A stretch of 64,000 nucleotides of DNA from Arthrobacter luteolus NBRC 107841 (GCF_001552075.1 NZ_BCQM01000001.1:310001-374000); one strand, 5' to 3'; shown: positions 25,974 to 34,772, numbered from the stretch's first letter. The notes: generated from the sequence alone by a model not told the origin. A program made the numbers and translations.

Positions 25974-28900
25974 TCGTTGTTCTCCTTCGTCTCCTGGCCC
26001 GTGGTGCGGCCGGGACCGGTGAGTTTCTGGTTGCCGGTCGCCGGGGTCGCCCCTGCCCGGGACTGGTACTCCGCGATCAGCTCCAGGAGCGCGGTGCCGC
26101 GGGGGCGCCTTCCCGGAACGATTTCGCAGGACCCGGCCTTGGATTCCTGGATCTGCACGTTTGGATCGAGCGTCACGCCGAGCAGGTCATTGGCGCTGTC
26201 CCCGGACACCACGGCCTCCGACCCAACGCCCCAGTGGTAGGGCAAGCCGATCTGGTGGAAGGTCCGCCCACCCACGATCAGCGGCTTCACCCTGTCGGTC
26301 ACCAGCACCCTGGCCTCGATCGCTGAGCGGGGCGAGATGATGGTGGCCCACCCGTAGGGCTCCAGACCCCGCTCAGCTGCCAGCTCCGGAGAAACTTCGC
26401 AGAACATTTCCGGTTGGAGTTCCGAGAGATAGGGCAGCCATCGGCTCATACCCCCTGCCGTGTGGTGCTCTGTCAGCCGGTAGGTGGTGAAGACGACGGG
26501 GTAGACCTCGGACCCCGGCATCCCGGCGCTGGGCGCGCTGAGGTTGTCCGCCCGCGGATAGGTCAGCCGGGCAGGGTTCTGCTGCTGCTGGTACAGCGGG
26601 TTCGCGACCGGGGATTCCTGGGGCTCGTAGTGGGTGGGCAGCGGCCCGTCGACCATGCCTTTCGGCGCGAACAGCCAGCCCTTGCCGTCCGACTGCATAA
26701 TGAACGGGTCGTCACCGGCCAGCGCTGCCGCTCCGCCGGCGTCGAGGTCCGGAGCGGCGTCAGGGGCACGGTCCACGGGGAAATCCGGTACGTCCTGGCC
26801 GGTCCACCGTTTCTGTTCCGGGTCCCACCAAACGTACTTCTTGCGTTCGCTCCACGGTTTGCCGTCGGGGTCGGCCGAGGCCCGGTTGTAGAGGATCCGG
26901 CGGTTGGCAGGCCAGGCCCAGCCCCATTCGGAGGCTGCCGGCCCCTGCTCCTGTCCCGGCAACCGGTCAGCGGCATGATTGATTCCGTCCGCATAAACAC
27001 CGGTGTAGATCCAGCATCCACCGGAGGTGGAGCCGTCGGCCCGCATCTGGGTGTAGGAGGACAGCGGGGTCCCGGCCTCGGGTCCGGTCAGGTGCATGCC
27101 GTTGATCTCCGCCAGCACCGCTTCCGGATCGGGTTCGCCGTGTTCGTTGACCGGGTAGTCCCAGGTCAGGTCCAGCAGCGGCCGGTCCCGCTCATCCGTT
27201 GAGCCTGCAAGCTTCGCGCGGATGCGTTTGCCGAGGTCGTAGAAGAAGTCCAGTTCACTCTGGCAGTCGCCCGGCGGCCGGACCGCCTGGTGCCGCCATT
27301 GGAGCATCCGCTGTGTCTGGGTGAAGGAGCCTGCCTTCTCCACGTGGGTTGCCGCCGGCATAAAGAAGACTTCGGTGGCGATGTCTTCCGTCTTGAGTTC
27401 ACCGGAGGCGATTTCCGGTCCGTCTTTCCACCATGTTGCCGATTCGATCAGGCTGAAGTCCCGCACCACCAGCCACTTCAGGTGGGACATGCCCAGCCGC
27501 TGCATCCGTCCGTTGGCTGAGCCGATGGCGGGGTTCTGGCCGAAGACGAAGTAGCCGTCAACGTCGCCGTCGAGCATGCTCATGACCGTGTTGTACGTTC
27601 CGTGTGGTCCGTTGATCCGTGGCAGGTACTGGTAGGCCCATTCGGAGTCCTCGGTGGCGGCGTCGCCCCACCAGGCCTTGAGCAGGCTGACGGTGTACGT
27701 ATCAGCGGCCGCCCAGTAGCCCTTCTGCTGCGGCGAGGCGATGCCCTCCAGGTACTGTTCCAGCGTCTCCATCTCGGCCTTGGGCATCGGGAGGTAGCCC
27801 GGCAGCAGGTTGAACAGCGTGGGGATGTCGGTGGAACCCTGGATGCTGGCATGACCGCGCAGTGCCATGATCCCTCCGCCAGGACGACCAACATTGCCCA
27901 GCAGCAGCTGCAGGATGGCAGCGGTCCGGATGAACTGGGCGCCCAGCGTGTGCTGAGTCCACCCCACGGCATACGCGAAGCAGGTCGTCCGGTCCCTTCC
28001 GGAGTTCTCCGTGATGGCCCTGGCCAGATAGTCGAAGTCGGCGGGGGAAATTCCGCAGGCTTCCTGCACCATCTCCGGTGTGTAGCGCGCGTAATGCCGT
28101 TTCAGGATCTGGAAGACGCTGCGGGGGTGCTGCAGCGTGGTGTCCTGTTCAAAGTCGGGCCTGCCCATGGAGGGGCCGCCGCTGCCGTACTGGTCGCCGG
28201 CGGCGCGCTTCGAGGTGTCGGCACCGTGCTCATGCTGCTGCGCTTCGTGGTCCGTTCCGGCTTTCCGCTGATAGGCCCAGGAAGACAGATCGTAGTGCCC
28301 GGTCTCCGGGTCGTATCCGGAGAACAGTCCGTCGAGGTCCTCGGTGTCGCGGAACTCTTCGCCGACCAGCGTCGAGGCGTTGGTGTAGGCGAGGACGTAT
28401 TCCTGGAACCAGAGCTCGTTGCTCAGCACATAGTTGATCAGGGCGCCGAGGAGCACAACGTCCGAGCCGGCGCGGATAGGCAGGTGCTTGTCCGCCACGG
28501 CGCTGGTACGGGTAAACCGAGGGTCGACGTGGATGACCTTCGCGCCTCTTGCCTTAGCCTCTGTCACCCACTGGTAACCGACAGGGTGGCATTCGGCCAT
28601 GTTGGATCCCTGGATGACAATGCAGTCGGCGTTAGCCATGTCCTGGAGCGATTGTGTGGCGCCTCCCCGCCCAAACGAGGTTCCCAAACTGGGAACCGTG
28701 GCGGAGTGTCAAATACGGGCCTGGTTCTCCAGCTGGATCGCACCGGCGGCAGTGAAGAGCTTCTTGATCAGATAGTTCTCTTCATTGTCGAGTGTGGCCC
28801 CGCCCAAGCCGGCAATACCCATGGTGCGCCGCAGCGGACGGCCGGCTTCATCATCCTGCTGCCAGTTGTTCCGGCGGGCTTCGATAAACCGGTCAGCCAG

Positions 28901-29275
28901 CATGTCGATGGCGGTGTCGAGTTCAAGTTCCTGCCAGTCCGTGGCGTGGGGCGCACGGTAGAGGAGTTTGGTCTGCCTGCCGGGAGCGTTGACCAGCTGC
29001 TCGCTGGCCGCGCCCTTGGGGCAGAGCCGTCCCCGGGAAATCGGTGAATCCGGATCGCCTTCGATCTGGACAACCTTCTCGTCCTTCACGAAGACGCGCT
29101 GCCCGCAGCCTACGGCGCAGTAAGGGCAAACACTCTGAACCACCCGGTCTGCAGTGGAGGTCCGCGGTGTGATCTCCCGGGTCTGGGCAGAGGTCACGGC
29201 TTCTCCGCGGCCGAGTGAATCACTCGACCGGAACTGCCGAACCACCGGCCATTCAAGGAAGCTGAACCGCGACAT
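25970..29275 (-). CDS. fdhG: Formate dehydrogenase alpha subunit, selenoprotein (UGA read as Sec189)
   Basis: Molybdopterin-bis-MGD enzyme that oxidises formate to CO2; 1101 residues including one selenocysteine. The frame runs through an in-frame TGA at 28709-28711. Both sides are in the same frame and match FdnG/FdoG: ENQARI before and HSATVPSLGTSFGRGG after, against NQARV-U-HGPTV in E. coli. The N-terminal cluster motif is CPYCAVGCGQ (after residue 55) with RLCPKG later. ATG 29275 is chosen because it follows TATGGT by 7 bases and gives the usual MSRFSFLEWPVVRQ start; the frame is open to 29533. There is no Tat signal, so it is probably cytoplasmic. Without Sec decoding it would look like two broken genes. 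Confidence 0.95.
28679..28697 (-). promoter_or_regulatory. SECIS hairpin in fdhG
   Basis: On the mRNA strand, 11 bases after the UGA, a perfect 7-bp stem GGTTCCC / GGGAACC closes a 5-base loop AGTTT. E. coli fdhF has the same 11-base spacing and a similar loop (AGGTCT closed by C-G). The bulged U of the E. coli hairpin is not present here. A looser lower stem may form between CTCCGCC before it and GGCGGGGAG after it. Confidence 0.85.
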
Positions 29276-29282
29276 ACGGCCT

Positions 29283-29288
29283 ACCATA
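29283..29288 (-). promoter_or_regulatory. fdhG -10 hexamer (leaderless)
   Basis: Minus-strand TATGGT, 7 bases before the fdhG ATG at 29275. Confidence 0.55.
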
Positions 29289-29309
29289 GCGGATCGTGCC
29301 GCTCCTGGG

Positions 29310-29879
29310 TCAGTCCCGGCGGGTCCGGTAGCGCAGATAGGCAGTGCCGCCGGTAAAAGTCCTCTGGCCGGCGAGTTCCAGGTCCAGGTGGACGCCGTCG
29401 GGCAGGGCACGCAGGCCGCCGCCCACCAGCTTTGGAACCACGAAGAGCCGGAACTCGTCAACGAGGCCCGCACGGATCGCCTCCGCCGCCGTCGTCGGCC
29501 CGAAAATCTCGACCATGCCCTCGGCATCCTCAACGATTCTCTGCAGCTCTGCCAGGCTCAGCTGCGGCACGATACGGGCCCGGTCAGAAGCCAGCTCGTT
29601 TTCCGTCAGCGTCGACGACACCACAACCTTGCTGATCCCGCGCCAGCGGCGGGCGAACTCCCGCATGGCCACGGGCGTTTCTTCAGTGTCCGGAAGGGTC
29701 TCCCAGTACTCCATCAACGCATAGGTTTTCCGGCCGAGCACTTCCGTCGATACCTCAGCCATCCGCTCGACGTGCACGGCAAACATGTCGTCTGCAGGGC
29801 CTGTCCACTGGAAGTCTCCGTCCTGATCAGCGACGAAGCCGTCCAGGGAAACTGTCGCCGTAAACATCAGGGTTCCCAT
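29310..29879 (-). CDS. Dihydrofolate-reductase-like (RibD C-terminal) protein
   Basis: About 189 aa of the RibD_C/DHFR-like fold common in actinobacteria as YwjB/YyaP-type proteins. Seen: FTATVSLDGFVADQDG near the start, GRKTYALMEYW, KVVVSSTL, and IFGPTTAAEAIRAGLVDEF near the C-terminus. It probably binds NADPH; the substrate is unknown. The start is uncertain (ATG 29879, 29897 or GTG 29903). It lies just before the fdhG promoter region on the same strand but carries no link to formate metabolism. Confidence 0.8.
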   Translation of the reverse strand: MGTLMFTATVSLDGFVADQDGDFQWTGPADDMFAVHVERMAEVSTEVLGRKTYALMEYWETLPDTEETPVAMREFARRWRGISKVVVSSTLTENELASDRARIVPQLSLAELQRIVEDAEGMVEIFGPTTAAEAIRAGLVDEFRLFVVPKLVGGGLRALPDGVHLDLELAGQRTFTGGTAYLRYRTRRD

Positions 29880-29927
29880 AGTGGTTCCAATCTCCATCTG
29901 CACAGGGGTGGCGGGTTGGCCGTCAGC

Positions 29928-30119
29928 TCAGGTTTTCTTCAGGTCCTCCGCGGGCATCACGATGATCCTGCTGGGCCCGCGGACACAGGTCAGCCGGTAA
30001 ACGTCCTGATAAGTTGCCACCCCGCGCAGCGGATGGCAACCGTGTTGGGCGGCAATTTCAAGGGCTTCGTCCAGATCATCGACGGAGAAGGCGGTGCTTT
30101 CTGGGAGAATAGCCGCCAT
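29928..30119 (-). pseudogene. Truncated VOC/glyoxalase-family gene
   Basis: Only the C-terminal half of a glyoxalase/VOC protein is present (AFSVDDLDEALEIAAQHG, then GVATYQDVYRLTCVRGP and IIVMPAEDLKKT), about 63 codons. VOC proteins of this type are usually about 120 residues or more. The missing N-terminal half is replaced by the start of phzF on the other strand; the two starts overlap around 30118-30120. A small intact protein cannot be excluded, but a remnant is more likely. Confidence 0.55.
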
Positions 30120-30987
30120 GACACCCGGTATCCTGCGTCTGACCGCCTTCGCTTCCACGCCCGACGGCGGCAATCCTGCCGGGGTGATGCTGGACGCATC
30201 GTCGCTGTCCACCGATCAGATGCAGCGGATCGCGGCGGAGGTCGGTTATGCGGAAAGTGCTTTCGTGACGCGTTCCGGCGCGGTCGGGGAGCCGGGCCGG
30301 ATCGCTGTCCGCTATTTCTCGCCCGTTGCGGAGGTGCCTTTCTGCGGCCATGCAACCATAGCGACCGCCGTCGCGCTGGCCGAACGCGGCGTCGCGGACA
30401 GCTTTGTCTTCGAGACCGCCGCAGGCGAAGTACCTATTACGACGTCCCCTTCGCCCGCCGGAACCACGGCTTCCTTCACCAGCGTGGAGCCGAAGGTCAC
30501 GCACATGGACCCCGGAGTCCTGGACCGGCTGCTCGGTCTGCTGGATCTGGCACCGGCGGACCTGCACGAGGCCTACCCGGTGCGGCTGTCCTTTGCCGGC
30601 AACACCCATCCAGTTCTCGTGCTGGCAGAGACGGCGGTCTTTGACGGCTTCACCTTCGGTCCGGACGCCGTGCGCGGCCTGATGGATGAACAGGATTGGA
30701 AAGGCACCGTGACCGTTCTGCATGTTCGTTCCCCCCATGAGTTTGAGGCGCGCAACGTCTTCCCGGTGGGCGCCATTACCGAGGACCCTGCCACCGGTTC
30801 CGCCGCGGCTTCCGTGGGGGCCTACCTGCGAGAGCTGGGTCTGGTAGAGGTTCCCGGTCGGGTGCTTATCCATCAGGGCCGGCATGTGGGCCGCCCCAGC
30901 CTCCTGACCGTGGACATCCCCGCCGCCGGTGGCATCCGGGTCTCGGGCACGGCCACCGAGATCGACCAGGCCCAGCCGGCCAGGTAA
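30118..30987 (+). CDS. PhzF-family isomerase
   Basis: 289-aa protein of the PhzF/diaminopimelate-epimerase-like fold. Family marks: FASTPDGGNPAGV near the start, VGYAESAFVTR with the glutamate equivalent to PhzF E45, FCGHATIATA, and EDPATGSAAASVGAYL near the C-terminus. No other phenazine genes are nearby, so this is one of the many PhzF-like proteins of unknown substrate. ATG 30118 is preferred to the frame start at 30094; GAGAAT lies 7 bases upstream as a weaker -10. Confidence 0.88.
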   Translation: MTPGILRLTAFASTPDGGNPAGVMLDASSLSTDQMQRIAAEVGYAESAFVTRSGAVGEPGRIAVRYFSPVAEVPFCGHATIATAVALAERGVADSFVFETAAGEVPITTSPSPAGTTASFTSVEPKVTHMDPGVLDRLLGLLDLAPADLHEAYPVRLSFAGNTHPVLVLAETAVFDGFTFGPDAVRGLMDEQDWKGTVTVLHVRSPHEFEARNVFPVGAITEDPATGSAAASVGAYLRELGLVEVPGRVLIHQGRHVGRPSLLTVDIPAAGGIRVSGTATEIDQAQPAR

Positions 30988-31039
30988 GCCGGGGCTGGGA
31001 GGGCTTGCGGACCCGCCCGGGGGATGCTTGCATGACCGC

Positions 31040-31465
31040 ATGCGAACCAGCCCCGCTGCTCCCCTGCTGCTCACCACCCTGTCAGCCTTTCAGGCTGCCC
31101 TTGCCGCCGGCGTCCCGTGGGGACGTGCCGCATTCGGCGGACAGCATGAGGGCAGGCTGCCGGCCCGGCTGCGGATCACCAGTGCGGTGGCCTCTGTGGT
31201 TTATGCCGCCGGCGCAGGCGCGCTTGTTTCTCCCGGCACGTCCCCCGGCACGCGGCGGGTAATCCTCCGGGGATGCGTTGGTCTCGGCACCGTGGGAACT
31301 GTCATGAATGCGGTCTCCCGCTCACCCCTGGAGCGGCTGTGGAGCGTCTGGTCCCTGGCGCTGGCCGTGAGCAGCTGGCGGGAACTGCGACGGCGGCGCC
31401 AGCGGGCCGGCAGTTTCCACGGCTGCGAGCCATTCCAACGCCTCCGAGTCCTGAGTGAAGTATGA
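31040..31465 (+). CDS. Hypothetical small membrane protein
   Basis: 141 aa with three or four hydrophobic segments (LLLTTLSAFQAALAAG, ITSAVASVVYAAGAGALV, GCVGLGTVGTVMNAV, WSVWSLALAVSSW) followed by an Arg-rich stretch. I do not recognise the function; similar small proteins are common in actinobacteria. ATG 31040 is chosen because the membrane region begins there; the frame is open from 30929. Its last 144 bases overlap the 3' end of the opposing STAS-like gene, which is unusual. Confidence 0.6.
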   Translation: MRTSPAAPLLLTTLSAFQAALAAGVPWGRAAFGGQHEGRLPARLRITSAVASVVYAAGAGALVSPGTSPGTRRVILRGCVGLGTVGTVMNAVSRSPLERLWSVWSLALAVSSWRELRRRRQRAGSFHGCEPFQRLRVLSEV

Positions 31466-31831
31466 AACCGGGTAAGACGGCCGGTGAATAGCTTGGAAAA
31501 AATGCCCGATTGTCTGTTCAACCGGTGAGGCTCCGACCAGCGCCATCCGGGTAGCGGAAAGGGCCTGGGCAAACTGTCTTAGTACCGCCGAGCTGGCATA
31601 ACGCATGCCGCGCATATCCACCAGCAACAGCGGGCTTGATCCGTCCCCGGTCAGCTTCTCAATGCGGGCGATGGCAGCGAGCGCCTCTGGGATTTCCAAT
31701 GTTGTATTTACTGGCCAGCGAACGAGGACGACGCCACAAGACAGCCGGGCGATCTCTGGCTGACAGGCCCCGCCCTGGGTAGAGGCTGGACATATGTCCT
31801 CGATGCCATTCGCTTCGTATGTTGGGATCAT
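31322..31831 (-). CDS. STAS-like domain protein
   Basis: About 169 aa. The body (VVLVRWPVNTTLEIPEALAA, then PLLLVDMRGMRYASSAVLR, ALVGASPVEQTIGHFFQ and SYFTQDSEALEWLAAVE) matches a STAS/SpoIIAA-like family that is abundant in Arthrobacter and of unknown function. The domain ends about 32 codons before the stop; the remaining residues coincide with the opposing membrane-protein gene and look like read-on sequence. ATG 31831, after AAGG, is preferred to 31885. Local base composition is less GC-rich than average. Confidence 0.65.
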   Translation of the reverse strand: MIPTYEANGIEDICPASTQGGACQPEIARLSCGVVLVRWPVNTTLEIPEALAAIARIEKLTGDGSSPLLLVDMRGMRYASSAVLRQFAQALSATRMALVGASPVEQTIGHFFQAIHRPSYPVSYFTQDSEALEWLAAVETAGPLAPPSQFPPAAHGQRQGPDAPQPLQG

Positions 31832-32075
31832 GTGCAGCCTTGAGACGTATTTGAACGCTGAATTGGGCCAGCGGCGGGGCAACACTCACCAGGCAGGAAT
31901 TTGGGGGAATCCACCCGGAAAGCCCGCCGCCGGCCTGCATCAATTTTACGGACTCCTTAACCGGCCAAACAGATGCAGGACCACCAGTTCGTGCAGACTT
32001 GTGCGCCAAAATGACCATCGCGTGCACTACGAATGGCGTGGACCACAACCGGAATCAGCGAGGTTGGCGGGTTCC

Positions 32076-33128
32076 TCAGAATCCGATTGATTTTCTGAGC
32101 GCCAGGACCGCCGAACGCAGTCGTTCCGGATCAGACCGCATTTCCGGCAGGGAAGCTCCCGTGGTCGTTTCGACAGCCCGCCGCATCGCTGCCACGCTGC
32201 TAAACCCGCTCGCTTCAGCTATCACCGTGAGTGGAGTCTTCCGCGGGTTCGGGGTGGTGAGGAGCTCAAGGGCATCCAACGCCCTGAGCGCACGAATGTA
32301 GCCATTTACCTGTAACTTTTGGTCTTCGAAAAGGTAGTAGAGAGCGCGGCGTGAAAGATGCGAGTACTCCGCGACCGCGTCCACATCCAGTGCTGGGTTC
32401 CGGGCGTTCTTCTGAATGAATTTCCTGATCGCCAGGATGCGGACCGTTCGTAGGTCGGCGGCGTCAGTATGTGTGTCGAACAGCGAGCCAACCAAGGCCG
32501 CCATGACTGATCGGACGACTGGAAGGAGGCGATCCACTTCCTGATCCATGTCCGGATGCTGCCAGCCTGACAGCACTGGAACTATCAGAGACCTCACCAC
32601 GGGGTTAGACCTGATATCTGTCAGCGCGTGTAATTGCTGCACGGACTTTTCGTCCATTCCGAGCAGCCCGCGGTCTATGTTTATCTGCACTGTCCTGAGT
32701 CCGGCTGGTGCATGGAAACTACCGGAAGACGAGAGATCAATGAACCTCACCGCACCTGGCACAACGGTTTCGGACCCGCCCGGGAAGGTGAACCCCGCGC
32801 AGGCAGTTTTGAAATGCACCAAGCGGATCTCATCGGAAGGCGTATCCCCCTTCCAGTACCCGGCGGCGGGCTCATTAGTGAGTTCCACAAGACTGAACCC
32901 CGAGCCGGTCAGGCCTACCGCGGTCGGATTAAAGCTGCGGTGCACCACCTTTTCGGTTTTCTCCAGGCGCATGGGTAAATCGACGGCGGAGCCGTACCAC
33001 GTGCGCCAGTGCTCGAATTTCTCGTCCGGGCTTAACCTGCCCGGCACACGATAGCGGGTGAGGCGTCCCCGCCGTGGCAATGAACTCGAGCCGGGAGCAT
33101 CGTCACAGGCAGGAAGCATAAAGTCCAC
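32076..33128 (-). CDS. AraC-family transcription regulator
   Basis: About 350 aa. The C-terminal 100 residues carry the two-helix-turn-helix AraC domain (IQKNARNPALDVDAVAEYSH, LSRRALYYLF, then LTVIAEASGFSSVAAMRRAV). The N-terminal 200 residues resemble the AraC-binding-like domain of regulators such as those for aromatic or alkene catabolism. The GTG at 33128, after GGAAGG, is chosen; the open frame reaches 33401 and would overlap the next gene. GC content is lower than in neighbouring housekeeping genes. The target is not obvious. Confidence 0.82.
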   Translation of the reverse strand: MDFMLPACDDAPGSSSLPRRGRLTRYRVPGRLSPDEKFEHWRTWYGSAVDLPMRLEKTEKVVHRSFNPTAVGLTGSGFSLVELTNEPAAGYWKGDTPSDEIRLVHFKTACAGFTFPGGSETVVPGAVRFIDLSSSGSFHAPAGLRTVQINIDRGLLGMDEKSVQQLHALTDIRSNPVVRSLIVPVLSGWQHPDMDQEVDRLLPVVRSVMAALVGSLFDTHTDAADLRTVRILAIRKFIQKNARNPALDVDAVAEYSHLSRRALYYLFEDQKLQVNGYIRALRALDALELLTTPNPRKTPLTVIAEASGFSSVAAMRRAVETTTGASLPEMRSDPERLRSAVLALRKSIGF

Positions 33129-33249
33129 GGAGCCTTCCGGTTGTACGAAACCCGAGCCTAAATAATGGCATCCCCGTAGGACGCCCCCATGAACTGTTAC
33201 CCCGTACTTCCACGACGTTCCAGACCGGGGTTCCGCGAACGCCTGGTCT

Positions 33250-33804
33250 CTACCCCTGCAAACCGGGCTGCACCCGGTGGATTTGCACCTGGATCTCCCG
33301 GATGGCAGCGCCCAGGATCCCGCTTGAGAGCAGTCCAGCACCGAGAGGTCCGGAGGCGTCGGAGCCAAGGGGCGGAAGAAGCCGAAGCACTGCCTGCTCA
33401 TTCGCGGTCAGCTGCTCCAGCTGCCAGCGGATCTCTTCCTGCACCAATTCCGGCTGGCCGGGGTTGTCGAGAGAGACCGCCTTAGCTGCGTACGCCGCTG
33501 CGCCCAGCGCATGGGCGCCCATGTGAGCAACCGCTGCAGCTTGGGCAACCGATCTGGCGGCCGCAGCACCAGCAGGAGTCGTCGCGGCACCCGCGGCTTT
33601 CACAGCGGTCAGGCGTTTGCCGATCTCATCGGCAGCGGTGCTTTCCCCACGGCTGTAAGCACCCGCACGAGCCAGGGCATCAAACAACTGCTCTTTCGAC
33701 AACGCATCAGCCTCAAAAAGCGGGAGCACATGTTGGGCGCATTCGACGGCCCACCGCGCGGCTATCCGCCGGTCCGGGTCGCTGAGAGTCTGCAGGGAGG
33801 CCAC
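33250..33804 (-). CDS. Putative immunity protein (Imm5-like), orphan
   Basis: 184-aa all-helical, Ala-rich protein. The pattern LSDPDRRIAARWAVECAQHV, then ARAGAYSRGE, then AAVAHMGAHALGAAAYAAKAV, matches the putative immunity protein family that occurs with polymorphic toxins. No toxin gene is visible on either side, so it may be an orphan antitoxin-like gene. The GTG start has a weak ribosome site. It lies between the AraC regulator and a membrane protein on the same strand. Confidence 0.65.
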   Translation of the reverse strand: MASLQTLSDPDRRIAARWAVECAQHVLPLFEADALSKEQLFDALARAGAYSRGESTAADEIGKRLTAVKAAGAATTPAGAAAARSVAQAAAVAHMGAHALGAAAYAAKAVSLDNPGQPELVQEEIRWQLEQLTANEQAVLRLLPPLGSDASGPLGAGLLSSGILGAAIREIQVQIHRVQPGLQG

Positions 33805-33907
33805 GTTCAGACTCTGTCACACGGGAGGCACCGCCGGGAACCATATGGATACCCCGAAAGTACTTGCAAGCCCGCGGCACGCTTCCACCTCTGTCCCCTC
33901 CGGCTTG

Positions 33908-34759
33908 TCACTGATGGACTACACCGGCAGCCGCTTTTTCGGGTTTCTGCGTTGGCTCCGGTTTCTGCCTCGCCCGCGAGCGGCGTTTACGACGGCGGCG
34001 GAGTGGACCGTTAAAGGGCGGACGGGGCTGGCCAATCCGCGGTCCGGTCCAGTACCTCCCGCCGATCAAAATGCCTACCAGGGCTCCGTAGGCCCACGCA
34101 TGGGGAAGCGCTATCTGATCTGTTGCACCACCGGCGAAGATCAACACGAAGTAGATAACGGGCAGGCCCAGGATAAGGAGGCCGTTTCTGATTTCCAGCG
34201 ACGGCGGGAAGCGGAATAGTGCCCAGCCCGCCATCAGCGCGGCAACAAGGACGGCAACCGACGCCTGCGTCGGTGACAGGAGGAGAAGCTGCGCTATGCC
34301 GATGCCGAGCAGCACCAGGGCGCAGAATCCGTTGATCACCGCCAGGCGCCACCCTCCGGTGAAATTGCCGTCCGCCTCGGGGATGCGCTGACGCCTGTGC
34401 CTGAATGCTGAACCGGCGCGCGGACCCAGCCAGACGTAGCCGCCCGCAATCGCGCCGACCAGGAACCCGAGAAACCACGGTCCGGCTGAGGGGATATCAA
34501 GGGAACCTTCGACGGTGATCGAGATGAGCATGCAGTAGTTCACGATGAACGTCCAGGACATCACGTTGAAGGCACGCACTGACTGTGAGGCGATGCGATA
34601 CACAAGAGCTGCGTAGACCGCCCCAACCGCCAGGAACACGGACGCCTTCGGCAGGTTATTGCCGGCCAACCACGTGAACAGCGCCAGCGTCAGGACGATC
34701 ATCCCGGCATGCAGGTACCGAACGTTCATCTGATCGAATTTCCTCAGCAATGCCCCCAT
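33908..34759 (-). CDS. Hypothetical multi-pass membrane protein
   Basis: 283 aa with about seven hydrophobic segments (for example YLHAGMIVLTLALFTWLAG, FLGFLVGAIAGGYVWLG, GFCALVLLGIGIAQLLLL, GLLILGLPVIYFVLIFAGG) and a strongly basic C-terminal tail ending in Lys/Pro-rich sequence. I do not recognise the family. ATG 34759 lies 7 bases after TACGCT, which supports the start. It is probably read separately from the immunity-like gene downstream. Confidence 0.65.
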   Translation of the reverse strand: MGALLRKFDQMNVRYLHAGMIVLTLALFTWLAGNNLPKASVFLAVGAVYAALVYRIASQSVRAFNVMSWTFIVNYCMLISITVEGSLDIPSAGPWFLGFLVGAIAGGYVWLGPRAGSAFRHRRQRIPEADGNFTGGWRLAVINGFCALVLLGIGIAQLLLLSPTQASVAVLVAALMAGWALFRFPPSLEIRNGLLILGLPVIYFVLIFAGGATDQIALPHAWAYGALVGILIGGRYWTGPRIGQPRPPFNGPLRRRRKRRSRARQKPEPTQKPEKAAAGVVHQ

Positions 34760-34766
34760 GGGTCCA

Positions 34767-34772
34767 AGCGTA
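34767..34772 (-). promoter_or_regulatory. -10 hexamer of the 283-aa membrane protein gene
   Basis: Minus-strand TACGCT, 7 bases before the ATG at 34759; no Shine-Dalgarno sequence. Confidence 0.5.

Noticed and set aside
28687-28711. fdhG looks split by a stop codon, as in a pseudogene
   Set aside because: The stop is UGA at the known Sec position, the frame is otherwise intact, a SECIS hairpin follows, and selA, selB, selC and selD are adjacent.
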